Shown: in pieces, positions 1 to 5,636 of the stretch
How the letters are laid out: every line of letters starts with the position of its first letter
Numbering within the stretch: the first letter of the stretch is position 1
Source: Nocardioides sp.
GTDB taxonomy: Bacteria; Actinomycetota; Actinomycetes; Propionibacteriales; Nocardioidaceae
Direction: 5' to 3'
NCBI GenBank assembly: GCA_023252065.1
Contig: JAHEXO010000146.1
Location: 1-6,191, forward strand
Length of the DNA stretch: 6,191 bases
The notes under the pieces: model-generated
What the model was told of the DNA's origin: nothing
Database searches by the model: none
The model's input: the letters and a program-made list of their open reading frames with translations, nothing else
Translations under genes and position numbers: made by a program

Positions 1-1
1 A

Positions 2-1225
2 CCGCTGGTGGAGGGCGCGGTCGTGGTGGGTGGCACCGGCCGGCTGGCCGAGCACCTTCCCGGCATCCTCGGGGTCCTCGACATCGACTCGACCGGCGTC
101 ACCGAGGCCGGCACCCGCTACCGGGGACTGGTCTTCGACGCGACCGGGCTGACCGAGCCCGGGCAGCTGGTCGCGCTGCGTGACTTCTTCGGCCCGCTGA
201 TGCGCAGCCTGGAGACCTGCGCACGACTCGTCGTGATCGGCACCCCGCCGGAGCGGGCCGCCGGCGAGGAGCGGATCGCCCAGCGAGCCCTCGAGGGGTT
301 CACCCGCAGCCTCGGCAAGGAGGTCGGCCGCGGCGGCACGTCCCAGCTGGTCTACGTCGCCGCAGGGGCCGAGGGTGCCGTCGGCTCGACCCTGGGCTTC
401 CTGCTGTCGCCGAAGTCGGCGTACGTCTCCGGTCAGGTCGTGCGGGTCGGCACCCACGTCAGCGAGCCCGCCGCGGACACCGACCGGGAGCACCCGTTGG
501 CCGGCAAGGTCGCCCTGGTCACCGGCGCCGCCCGCGGCATCGGCGAGCAGATCGCCCGGGTCCTGGCCCGCGAGGGCGCCACCGTCGTGGGCGTCGACGT
601 GCCGCAGGCGGCCGACGACCTGATCCGGCTGACCCGCGAGCTGGACGGCGACTACCTGACCCTCGACATCACCGCCAAGGACGCTCCGAAGCGGATCGCG
701 CAGCACCTGCGGCAGGAGCACGGTGGGGTCGACGTGGTCGTGCACAACGCCGGCATCACCCGCGACAAGTTGTTGGCCAACATGGACGACGACCGGTGGA
801 ACGCCGTCCTCGCCGTCAACCTGGTCGCCCCCGAGCAGATCACCGCCGAGCTCCTCGAGCAGCAGGCGATCCACCCCAACGGCCGCATCGTCGGCGTCGC
901 CTCGATCGCCGGCATCGCGGGCAACGTCGGGCAGACCAACTACGCCACCTCCAAGGCGGGAGTGATCGGGCTCGTCGACTCCTTCAAGGACGACCTGCCC
1001 GACGGCATCACCGTCAACGCCGTCGCCCCGGGCTTCATCGAGACCAAGATGACCGCGGCGGTGCCGTTCGCCACCCGTGAGGTCGGCCGCCGGCTCAACG
1101 CGATGAGCCAGGGCGGCCAGCCGGTCGACGTCGCCGAGACGATCGCCTGGTTCGCCGACCCGGCGTCCACGGCAGTCAACGGCAACGTGGTGCGGGTCTG
1201 CGGCCAGATGATGCTGGGCGCCTGA
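2..1225 (+). CDS. fabG4: 3-oxoacyl-ACP/CoA reductase, FabG4-type (5' truncated by window)
   Basis: This is a short-chain dehydrogenase/reductase that reduces 3-oxoacyl thioesters to 3-hydroxyacyl thioesters in the cytoplasm. It belongs to the long, high-molecular-weight FabG class, which has an extra N-terminal flavodoxin-like domain. That domain spans roughly bases 2-470. The catalytic Rossmann domain follows: cofactor motif TGAARGIG at 521-544, NAG at 746-754, catalytic Ser at 902-904, and the YxxxK pair at Tyr 941-943 and Lys 953-955. The [11 protein letters not shown] segment and the C-terminal VCGQMMLGA closely match my memory of mycobacterial FabG4. A GTG lies at base 8, but the frame is open to base 2 and reads PLVEG. 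FabG4 proteins are about 450 residues against about 407 here, so the true start is probably some 45 codons upstream, outside the window. FabG4 of M. tuberculosis is reported to prefer NADH; cofactor use here is inferred. The dehydratase gene follows after one base. Confidence 0.93.
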   Translation, partial: PLVEGAVVVGGTGRLAEHLPGILGVLDIDSTGVTEAGTRYRGLVFDATGLTEPGQLVALRDFFGPLMRSLETCARLVVIGTPPERAAGEERIAQRALEGFTRSLGKEVGRGGTSQLVYVAAGAEGAVGSTLGFLLSPKSAYVSGQVVRVGTHVSEPAADTDREHPLAGKVALVTGAARGIGEQIARVLAREGATVVGVDVPQAADDLIRLTRELDGDYLTLDITAKDAPKRIAQHLRQEHGGVDVVVHNAGITRDKLLANMDDDRWNAVLAVNLVAPEQITAELLEQQAIHPNGRIVGVASIAGIAGNVGQTNYATSKAGVIGLVDSFKDDLPDGITVNAVAPGFIETKMTAAVPFATREVGRRLNAMSQGGQPVDVAETIAWFADPASTAVNGNVVRVCGQMMLGA

Positions 1226-1226
1226 C

Positions 1227-2069
1227 GTGGTCGGCACGCTGCTCAAGGCCGCACTGCCGTCGATCCCGGTGGTCAACCAGCTGCCGGGGGTCCGCAAGAC
1301 CGGCGGTGACCCGTCCGCGCTGCACGAGGCCCGCACGGCGACGGTGTCACGCGAGCACGTCCGGGCCTATGCCGCCGTGTGCGGCTTCCCGGTCAAGGAC
1401 ACCGCCCCGCTGACCTTCCCGCACGTCCTCGCCTTCCCCCTGCACATTGCGGTGCTGTCTTCCCCGCAGTTCCCGTTCCCGGCGATGGGGACGATCCACG
1501 TGGCCAACCGGATCACCGCCCACCGGCCGATCGAGATCGGCGAGACCCTGCAGGTCGAGGTGCACACCGGCCCGCTGGTCCCCCACCCGAAGGGCACCGC
1601 GGTCGACTTCCTGGCGACCGCGACAGTGGACGGGGAGACGGTCTGGGAGAGCGCCTCGACCTACCTGCGGCGCGGCCGACCGTCCGGCGACCCCGTGGAG
1701 ACCGCCGAGCCCGGCCCGAGCCGGGTCGTGCCCGGCCGGATCACCTGGCGGCTGCCCGGCGACCTGGGCCGTCGTTACGCCGGGGTGTCCGGTGACCACA
1801 ACCCGATCCACCTCTACCCGCTGACCGCCAAGGCCCTGGGCTTCCCCCGCCAGATCTCCCACGGCATGTGGAGCCTGGCCCGGTGCGTGGCCGCCTTGGA
1901 GAACCGGCTCCCCGACGCGGTCACCGTCGAGGCGTCGTTCAAGAAGCCGATCCTGCTGCCCGGCACCGTCGCCTTCGGGCAGGACGCCGTGGCCGACGGC
2001 ATCGCCTTCTCGCTCACCTCGCCCCGCACCGGCGCCCCCCACCTGGTCGGCCGCACCCACCCGGCCTGA
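1227..2069 (+). CDS. htdX: 3-hydroxyacyl-thioester dehydratase, MaoC-like double hotdog, HtdX-type
   Basis: This enzyme interconverts (R)-3-hydroxyacyl and trans-2-enoyl thioesters, the step after the FabG reaction. The 280 residues fit a double hotdog. The N-terminal half (about 40-150) has the PLTFPHVLAFPLH and FPAMGTIHVANRI segments and no catalytic pair. The C-terminal half (about 165-280) carries the hydratase-2 motif SGDHNPIH with catalytic Asp190 and His195, then GFPRQISHGM. The length and the position directly after fabG4 match Rv0241c/HtdX as I remember it. The start is GTG, one base past the fabG4 stop, with no convincing Shine-Dalgarno, so translation is probably coupled to fabG4. 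The gene ends 24 bases short of the oppositely directed thioesterase gene. The acyl chain length and the carrier (CoA or ACP) cannot be read from the sequence. Confidence 0.92.
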   Translation: MVGTLLKAALPSIPVVNQLPGVRKTGGDPSALHEARTATVSREHVRAYAAVCGFPVKDTAPLTFPHVLAFPLHIAVLSSPQFPFPAMGTIHVANRITAHRPIEIGETLQVEVHTGPLVPHPKGTAVDFLATATVDGETVWESASTYLRRGRPSGDPVETAEPGPSRVVPGRITWRLPGDLGRRYAGVSGDHNPIHLYPLTAKALGFPRQISHGMWSLARCVAALENRLPDAVTVEASFKKPILLPGTVAFGQDAVADGIAFSLTSPRTGAPHLVGRTHPA

Positions 2070-2072
2070 CGC

Positions 2073-2093
2073 CGCCCGCCGTACGACGGGGGC
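2073..2093. terminator. Candidate bidirectional hairpin between convergent genes
   Basis: The whole gap between the stops of htdX and tesB is 24 bases and folds into a GC-rich stem. The left arm GCCCGCCGT (2074-2082) pairs with the right arm ACGGGGGC (2086-2093), with G2078 bulged and a loop of three (ACG). That gives eight pairs, seven of them G:C. There is no T run on either side, so this is not a classic intrinsic terminator. In high-GC actinobacteria such hairpins without a U tail are often proposed as terminators, and the convergent position fits. Terminator function is inferred. Confidence 0.4.
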
Positions 2094-2972
2094 TCAGCGG
2101 CTGCGCTGCCGGATCAGCCCCTCCTGGGCGACGGTCGCGACCAGCCGGCCGTCCTCGGTGAACACCCGGGCCAGCGACAGCCCTCGCGCGCCGGAGGCCG
2201 ACGGCGACCACTGGTCGTAGAGCCACCACCGGTCGGCCCGGAAAGGCCGGTGGAACCAGATGGTGTGGTCGAGGGAGGCCGGCATCAGCGTCGGGGAGCC
2301 GATCTCCACGTCGTGCGGCACCAGGGCGGCGCCGAGCAGGGTCAGGTCGCTGGCGTAGGTGAAGGCGGCGGTGTGGAGGTCGGGGTCGTCACCGAGCTCG
2401 CCGTTGACCCGGATCCAGAACTGGGCGCGGGCCGGGCGGTCGGTGTCCTCCTTCAGCCGGGTGTGCCCCGGGTGGGCGGAGTTGCCGAGGAAGCGGGTGT
2501 CGAGCGCCGCCCACTCCTTGGCGAACTCGGCGCCCGCCTCGGGGTCGCCGGTGCGGAGCTGGGCGATCTGGGCGAAGGTCAGCCCCTCGTCGGGGGTCGG
2601 CACCTCGGGCATCTCGTCCTGGTGCTCGAAGCCCTCCTCGGGGCGCTGGAAGTTGGCGGTGAGGTAGAAGATCGGGCGGCCGTGCTGGCGCGCCACCACC
2701 CGCCGGGTCTCGAAGGAGCGCCCGTCGCGGATCCGCTCGGAGTCGTAGATGATCGGGACCGTGGTGTCGCCGGGGCGCAGGAAGTAGGCGTGCAGGGAGT
2801 GCACCTCCAGCCCGTCGTCGACGGTGCGGATCCCCGCGATCAGGGCCTGGGCGGCGACCTGGCCGCCGAAGACCCGCTGCCGGTCTGTGTTCGGGCTGCT
2901 GCCCCGGAAGAGGCCGGTGTCGAGGGTCTCGAGGTCGAGGAGCTCCACGAGCTCCGCGGCGGAGGAGGGCAT
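2094..2972 (-). CDS. tesB: Acyl-CoA thioesterase II (TesB family)
   Basis: This enzyme hydrolyses acyl-CoA to free acid and CoA in the cytoplasm. The 292-residue protein matches the TesB double-hotdog family over its full length. Hotdog 1 spans about 5-110 and includes RVFGGQVAAQAL (33-44), HSLHAYFLRPGD (58-69) and GRSFETRRV (84-92). Hotdog 2 spans about 180-288. The catalytic triad known from E. coli TesB (Asp, Thr/Ser, Gln) can be placed at Asp209 in YASDLTLL, Thr237 in LDHTIWFHRPF and Gln283 in AQEGLIR, so the enzyme looks active. The ATG start is set by the conserved N-terminus. It shares its A with the TGA stop of the PAC2-family gene (TGATG), and a GAGAG stretch lies about 4 bases upstream of the ATG. 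It is therefore the second gene of a coupled pair. The physiological substrate cannot be deduced. Confidence 0.95.
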   Translation of the reverse strand: MPSSAAELVELLDLETLDTGLFRGSSPNTDRQRVFGGQVAAQALIAGIRTVDDGLEVHSLHAYFLRPGDTTVPIIYDSERIRDGRSFETRRVVARQHGRPIFYLTANFQRPEEGFEHQDEMPEVPTPDEGLTFAQIAQLRTGDPEAGAEFAKEWAALDTRFLGNSAHPGHTRLKEDTDRPARAQFWIRVNGELGDDPDLHTAAFTYASDLTLLGAALVPHDVEIGSPTLMPASLDHTIWFHRPFRADRWWLYDQWSPSASGARGLSLARVFTEDGRLVATVAQEGLIRQRSR

Positions 2973-3898
2973 CAGCTCTCGCCCTCGGTGCCGTCGAGGC
3001 CGGCCAGGAACTGCTCGAACTGGCGACCGATCTCCTCACCAGTCGGGATCGGCTCGTCCTCGGCGAGCAGGCTGTTGCCCTCCTGCTCGGCGCGCTGGAA
3101 CGCGTCGTACTGCTGCTCGAGGGCCTGGACGACCTCGAGCACCTCGGTGTTGGACGACAGGTAGGTCGCGACCTCCTCGTCGCGCTCGCGTGAGGCCTCG
3201 CGCAGCTCGGTGAGATCGATGGTGAGGCGCCCGGCGCGCTCGACCTGCTCGAGCAGGGTCACCGCTGCGTGGGGGTAGTCGAGCTGGGCGAGGTAGTGAG
3301 GGATGTGGGCCACGAAGCCCATCGCGTCGTGCCCCCACTCCCCCAGCCGCAGCTCGAGCAGCGCCTGGGCGCTGGACGGGATGCGGAGCTCGCCGCGCCA
3401 CGGGCTGTCTCCCGAGAGCAGGTCGGGGTTGTTGGCGTGGTGGGTCACCGCGATCGGGCGGGTGTGCGGCACCGCCATCGGTACGGCGCCGAGGCCGATC
3501 ACGCGGCTGACGCCGAGCTGCTCGACCACGGTGCGGACGGCGCCGGAGAACGCCTCCCAGCGGTTGTCGGGCTCAGGCCCGTGGAGCAGGAGGTAGGGCG
3601 TGCCGCCCTCGTCCTCGAGGAGGCGCACCAGGAGCCGGGGCGCGTCGTACTGCTCGTAGTGGTCGCGGACGAACGACATGGCCGGGCGGCGGGCGCGGTA
3701 GTCGTGGAACTCGTCGACCTCGAACGTCGCCACGACCCGTCCGCCGCCGGACTGCTCGACGAGGTGCCGCGCCGCGATCGCCGTCGTGCTGCCGGCGTCG
3801 AGGAACCCGTCGAGCGCGAGCACCATCGCCAGCTCGGTGACGCCCTCGAGCTCGGGCACGTCGTCGACGATGTGGACCAGGCGGTCGGGATCGGGCAC
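2972..3898 (-). CDS. PAC2-family protein (proteasome assembly chaperone-like fold)
   Basis: This 308-residue protein resembles the actinobacterial PAC2 family (Pfam PAC2), whose members share a fold with eukaryotic proteasome assembly chaperone 2; the bacterial function is unsettled. Family-like segments are LALDGFLDAGSTT (27-39), EVDEFHDYRARRP (60-72), LLLHGPEPDNRW (103-114), GLGAVPMAVPHTRP (135-148), VTHHANNPDLL (151-161) and GFVAHIPHYLAQLDYP (194-209). From about residue 211 the chain becomes helical and charged, with an acidic C-terminus, as in the long actinobacterial members. No signal peptide or membrane segment is present. The start is GTG at 3898, backed by GAGAGG at 3904-3909 five bases upstream. 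The stop overlaps the thioesterase start by one base, implying co-translation. A link to the actinobacterial 20S proteasome is suggested only by the family name; no proteasome gene is in view. Confidence 0.9.
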   Translation of the reverse strand: MPDPDRLVHIVDDVPELEGVTELAMVLALDGFLDAGSTTAIAARHLVEQSGGGRVVATFEVDEFHDYRARRPAMSFVRDHYEQYDAPRLLVRLLEDEGGTPYLLLHGPEPDNRWEAFSGAVRTVVEQLGVSRVIGLGAVPMAVPHTRPIAVTHHANNPDLLSGDSPWRGELRIPSSAQALLELRLGEWGHDAMGFVAHIPHYLAQLDYPHAAVTLLEQVERAGRLTIDLTELREASRERDEEVATYLSSNTEVLEVVQALEQQYDAFQRAEQEGNSLLAEDEPIPTGEEIGRQFEQFLAGLDGTEGES

Positions 3899-3903
3899 GG
3901 GAA

Positions 3904-3909
3904 CCTCTC
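3904..3909 (-). promoter_or_regulatory. Shine-Dalgarno of the PAC2-family gene
   Basis: On the minus strand GAGAGG lies five bases before the GTG at 3898. It fixes that start codon and shows that the PAC2-tesB pair has its own ribosome entry site, although it sits only 47 bases after the methyltransferase stop. Confidence 0.65.
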
Positions 3910-3945
3910 GGGTCGGGGACAGGGTGAGCGTCCCAGACCGCCAGC

Positions 3946-4965
3946 CTATTCCGGTGGGTCGGGCAGCCGCGCCTCGAGCACGTTCCAGTCACCGGTCGCG
4001 ACCAGGCGGGGCGTCTCGAACCCCGCCGCCACGAGGAGCGCGTCGTACTCGGCCCGGGTGCGCTCGCGCGCTCCGAACAGGACGAGCATGTGCAGGTCCA
4101 TGAGGTGCAGGTCGCGCTGTTCCACCGGCCCACGGTCGGGTGCGTCGACGACCCGCTCGAGGACCAGCAACCGCGCATCGGCTGCCATCGCGTCTCGGAC
4201 GCGTCCCAGGATCGCGACGCACTCGTCATCGGTCCAGTCGTGCAGGACATGGCCCATCGTGTAGGCGTCGCCGCCGCTCGGCACCGACGCGAAGAAGTCG
4301 CACCCGACACCGCGTCCGCGGTCTCCGAGCCCTTGGGCCGCCAGGAGCGCAGTGGCCTCCTGCGCGACGGCGGGCCGGTCGGCGACCACGCCCTGGAGGT
4401 CGGGGCGCTCCGCGAGCAGGGCAGCCACCATTGCTCCGCGTCCGCCGCCCACGTCGACCACGGTCGAGACGCCCTCGAGCACCCCCGACGCCAGTAGCAC
4501 TCCGGCCTGCACGGTCCCGCGCCGGGCCATCGCCGCGTTGAAGATCCGCTCCTCCTCGGGATGGGCACTCAGGTGCTCCCAGTGGGAGAGGCCGTTCACC
4601 GGACGGTAGGTGCCCGCACCGGTGCGGAGCGCGTCGTCGAGGGCGTGCCAGGCGGCGACGCTGGGGAGGTCGGTCTGCATCAGCACCAGGTCGCGGACCC
4701 GCGCCGGATGGTCGGAGCGGAACGTCGCGCCGAGCTCGGTGACCAGGAAGCCGGAGTCGTCGTGGTCGAGCAGACGGAGGTCGACGAGAAAGCGAAGGTA
4801 GCGCGCCACCGACTCCGAGTCGGCGTCCACCGCGGCCGCCACGGCGTCCGCGGTCCGGCGCTCTCCGAGCGCGTCGAAGACGCCCAGTAGGCACCCCGCT
4901 CGCAGGGCCATGCTGACCCAGGCGCCCCTGACCATCCAGACCGCGTCGGCGACGATGTCGCTCAT
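3946..4965 (-). CDS. SAM-dependent O-methyltransferase, two-domain COMT/antibiotic type
   Basis: This probable O-methyltransferase transfers methyl from S-adenosylmethionine to a hydroxyl on a small, perhaps aromatic or polyketide-like, molecule. The N-terminal winged-helix dimerisation domain spans about residues 1-90. The Rossmann methyltransferase domain starts near 110 and holds motif I VVDVGGGRG (169-177), acidic residue Asp196 after strand 2 (VVADRP), CDFF (222-225, usually GDFF) and LHDWTDDEC (241-249). His242 in that last segment is in the place of the catalytic base. I chose the ATG at 4965 (339 residues) because MSDIVADAVWMV begins at the first family helix. An in-frame ATG at 5001 would add 12 residues of low family resemblance and extend into the divergent control region. 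Neither start has a strong Shine-Dalgarno. No other natural-product genes are visible, so the substrate is unknown. It may share a transcript with PAC2-tesB, 47 bases downstream. Confidence 0.88.
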   Translation of the reverse strand: MSDIVADAVWMVRGAWVSMALRAGCLLGVFDALGERRTADAVAAAVDADSESVARYLRFLVDLRLLDHDDSGFLVTELGATFRSDHPARVRDLVLMQTDLPSVAAWHALDDALRTGAGTYRPVNGLSHWEHLSAHPEEERIFNAAMARRGTVQAGVLLASGVLEGVSTVVDVGGGRGAMVAALLAERPDLQGVVADRPAVAQEATALLAAQGLGDRGRGVGCDFFASVPSGGDAYTMGHVLHDWTDDECVAILGRVRDAMAADARLLVLERVVDAPDRGPVEQRDLHLMDLHMLVLFGARERTRAEYDALLVAAGFETPRLVATGDWNVLEARLPDPPE

Positions 4966-4967
4966 GC

Positions 4968-5000
4968 TGACACTCTGGCAGCCGGTCACCGGAGGTGTCA
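4968..5000. repeat. Nested inverted repeats upstream of the methyltransferase
   Basis: An outer pair TGACAC (4968-4973) and GTGTCA (4995-5000) encloses a perfect short palindrome CCGGTcACCGG (4982-4992). The two are not centred on the same base, so this is either two separate elements or one imperfect structure. As DNA the inner palindrome could be an operator. In a methyltransferase mRNA starting further upstream, the outer stem would close two bases before the preferred ATG and could affect ribosome access. Short palindromes are common in GC-rich DNA, so the function is uncertain. Confidence 0.4.
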
Positions 5001-5010
5001 TCGCTCGGAC

Positions 5011-5037
5011 GAACCCTTTGGCTGCCCCGTCTCGTCT
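5011..5037 (+). promoter_or_regulatory. Possible ECF-type promoter for the sigma-factor gene
   Basis: GAACC (5011-5015) and CGTCT (5033-5037) are 17 bases apart, resembling the GGAAC / CGTC layout of many ECF promoters. Transcription would begin near 5044 and leave a leader of about 40 bases. If real, it would fit autoregulation by the encoded sigma factor, as many ECF factors do. The match is short and imperfect, so this is only a candidate. Confidence 0.25.
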
Positions 5038-5072
5038 GGGTGGGTGAGGCGGACCTCGGGGCCGCTCGGGAC

Positions 5073-5078
5073 AGGAGG
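5073..5078 (+). promoter_or_regulatory. Shine-Dalgarno AGGAGG that decides the sigma-factor start
   Basis: A perfect AGGAGG lies six bases before the GTG at 5085. It is the best ribosome binding site in the window and argues strongly for that start over the in-frame ATG at 4995, which would also run through the divergent control region. Confidence 0.85.
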
Positions 5079-5084
5079 AGCACG

Positions 5085-5636
5085 GTGGGCCGACCGGACC
5101 GATCGGAGTTCCCCGAGTTCGCGCGGGCGCGGGCCGGGGCGCTGCAGCGCGCGGCGTACCTGATGGTCGGCGACACCCAGCTCGCGCAGGACCTCGTGCA
5201 GGAGGCCCTGACCCGGACGTACGTCGCGTGGCCGCGGCTGCGCGACCCGCGCAACGCCGAGGCCTACTGCCGCAAGGCGATCACGACGACCGCGATCTCG
5301 TGGTTCCGCCGCAAGGGCTGGAACAACGAGCGGCCGACGGAGGTCCTGCCGGAGGGCGCCGTTCACCGGCTGCCGGGTCACGAGGCGAGCATCGCCGAGC
5401 ACGACGCTGTGTGGCGCGCCCTCCTGACGCTGCCTCCGCGCCAGCGCGCTGCCCTCGTGCTCCGTTTCTACGAGGACCTCACCGAGGTCCAGACGGCTGC
5501 GGCGATGGGTTGCGCGGTGGGCACCGTGAAGAGCCAGGTCGCGGCGGCCCTGGCCAAGCTCCGCACGCAGCTCGGTGACGACGTCGAGCTCCTCTCCTCC
5601 GACGAGATCCGCGACGAGATGGTGGTGAACCGATGA
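5085..5636 (+). CDS. ECF RNA polymerase sigma factor, SigE family
   Basis: This protein directs RNA polymerase to a specific promoter set. With the GTG start it has 183 residues, close to the usual 160-190 of the actinobacterial SigE family. Region 2 covers about 10-77 and includes LQRAAYLMVGDTQLAQDLVQ (20-39), then EALTRTYVAWPRL (40-52), with AYCRKAITTTAISWFRR (60-76) as the region 2.3-2.4 part. Region 4 covers about 105-160, with LPPRQRAALVLRFYEDLTEV (116-135) and a helix-turn-helix ending AVGTVKSQVAAALAKLR (144-160). A spacer of about 28 residues joins the two, and no extra C-terminal domain is present. The ATG of the following membrane protein overlaps its stop by four bases (ATGA), so the two are co-translated. 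The promoters it controls are unknown, apart from a possible one in front of itself. Confidence 0.93.
   Translation: MGRPDRSEFPEFARARAGALQRAAYLMVGDTQLAQDLVQEALTRTYVAWPRLRDPRNAEAYCRKAITTTAISWFRRKGWNNERPTEVLPEGAVHRLPGHEASIAEHDAVWRALLTLPPRQRAALVLRFYEDLTEVQTAAAMGCAVGTVKSQVAAALAKLRTQLGDDVELLSSDEIRDEMVVNR

Larger units (their letters stand above)
4966..5084. promoter_or_regulatory. Divergent control region between methyltransferase and sigma-factor genes
   Basis: These 119 bases separate the preferred starts of the leftward methyltransferase and the rightward sigma-factor gene and must hold the promoters for both. They contain two inverted repeats next to the methyltransferase start, a possible ECF-type promoter facing the sigma-factor gene, and its Shine-Dalgarno. 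I see no convincing housekeeping -10/-35 pair facing the methyltransferase. Confidence 0.6.

Noticed and set aside
1347..2060. Antisense open frame of 237 codons over htdX
   Set aside because: The product is Gly/Arg/Val-rich and featureless, and htdX has clear catalytic motifs on the other strand.
2250..3164. Long open frame (304 codons) on the plus strand antisense to tesB and the PAC2 gene
   Set aside because: It is low-complexity Gly/Val/Glu-rich protein with no recognisable domain. It mirrors the G/C third-position bias of the real genes on the other strand.
3916..3934. Small inverted repeat GGGAC / GTCCC with a nine-base loop after the methyltransferase stop
   Set aside because: It has only five pairs with a long loop and no T run, too weak to call a terminator. 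Read-through into the PAC2 gene remains possible.
3269..4264. Open frame of 331 codons on the plus strand across the PAC2 and methyltransferase genes
   Set aside because: It is antisense to two genes with clear family matches, and its composition is typical of a high-GC shadow frame.
3573..4568. Open frame of 331 codons on the minus strand bridging the methyltransferase and PAC2 genes, which could look like a fusion
   Set aside because: It is out of frame with both genes and its product is Arg/Ser/Pro-rich with no family motifs. Both true frames are intact, so there is no frameshift.
4226..5254. Open frame of 342 codons on the minus strand crossing the divergent control region
   Set aside because: The product is Arg/Gly-rich without motifs, and it overlaps both the methyltransferase and the sigma gene in the wrong frames.
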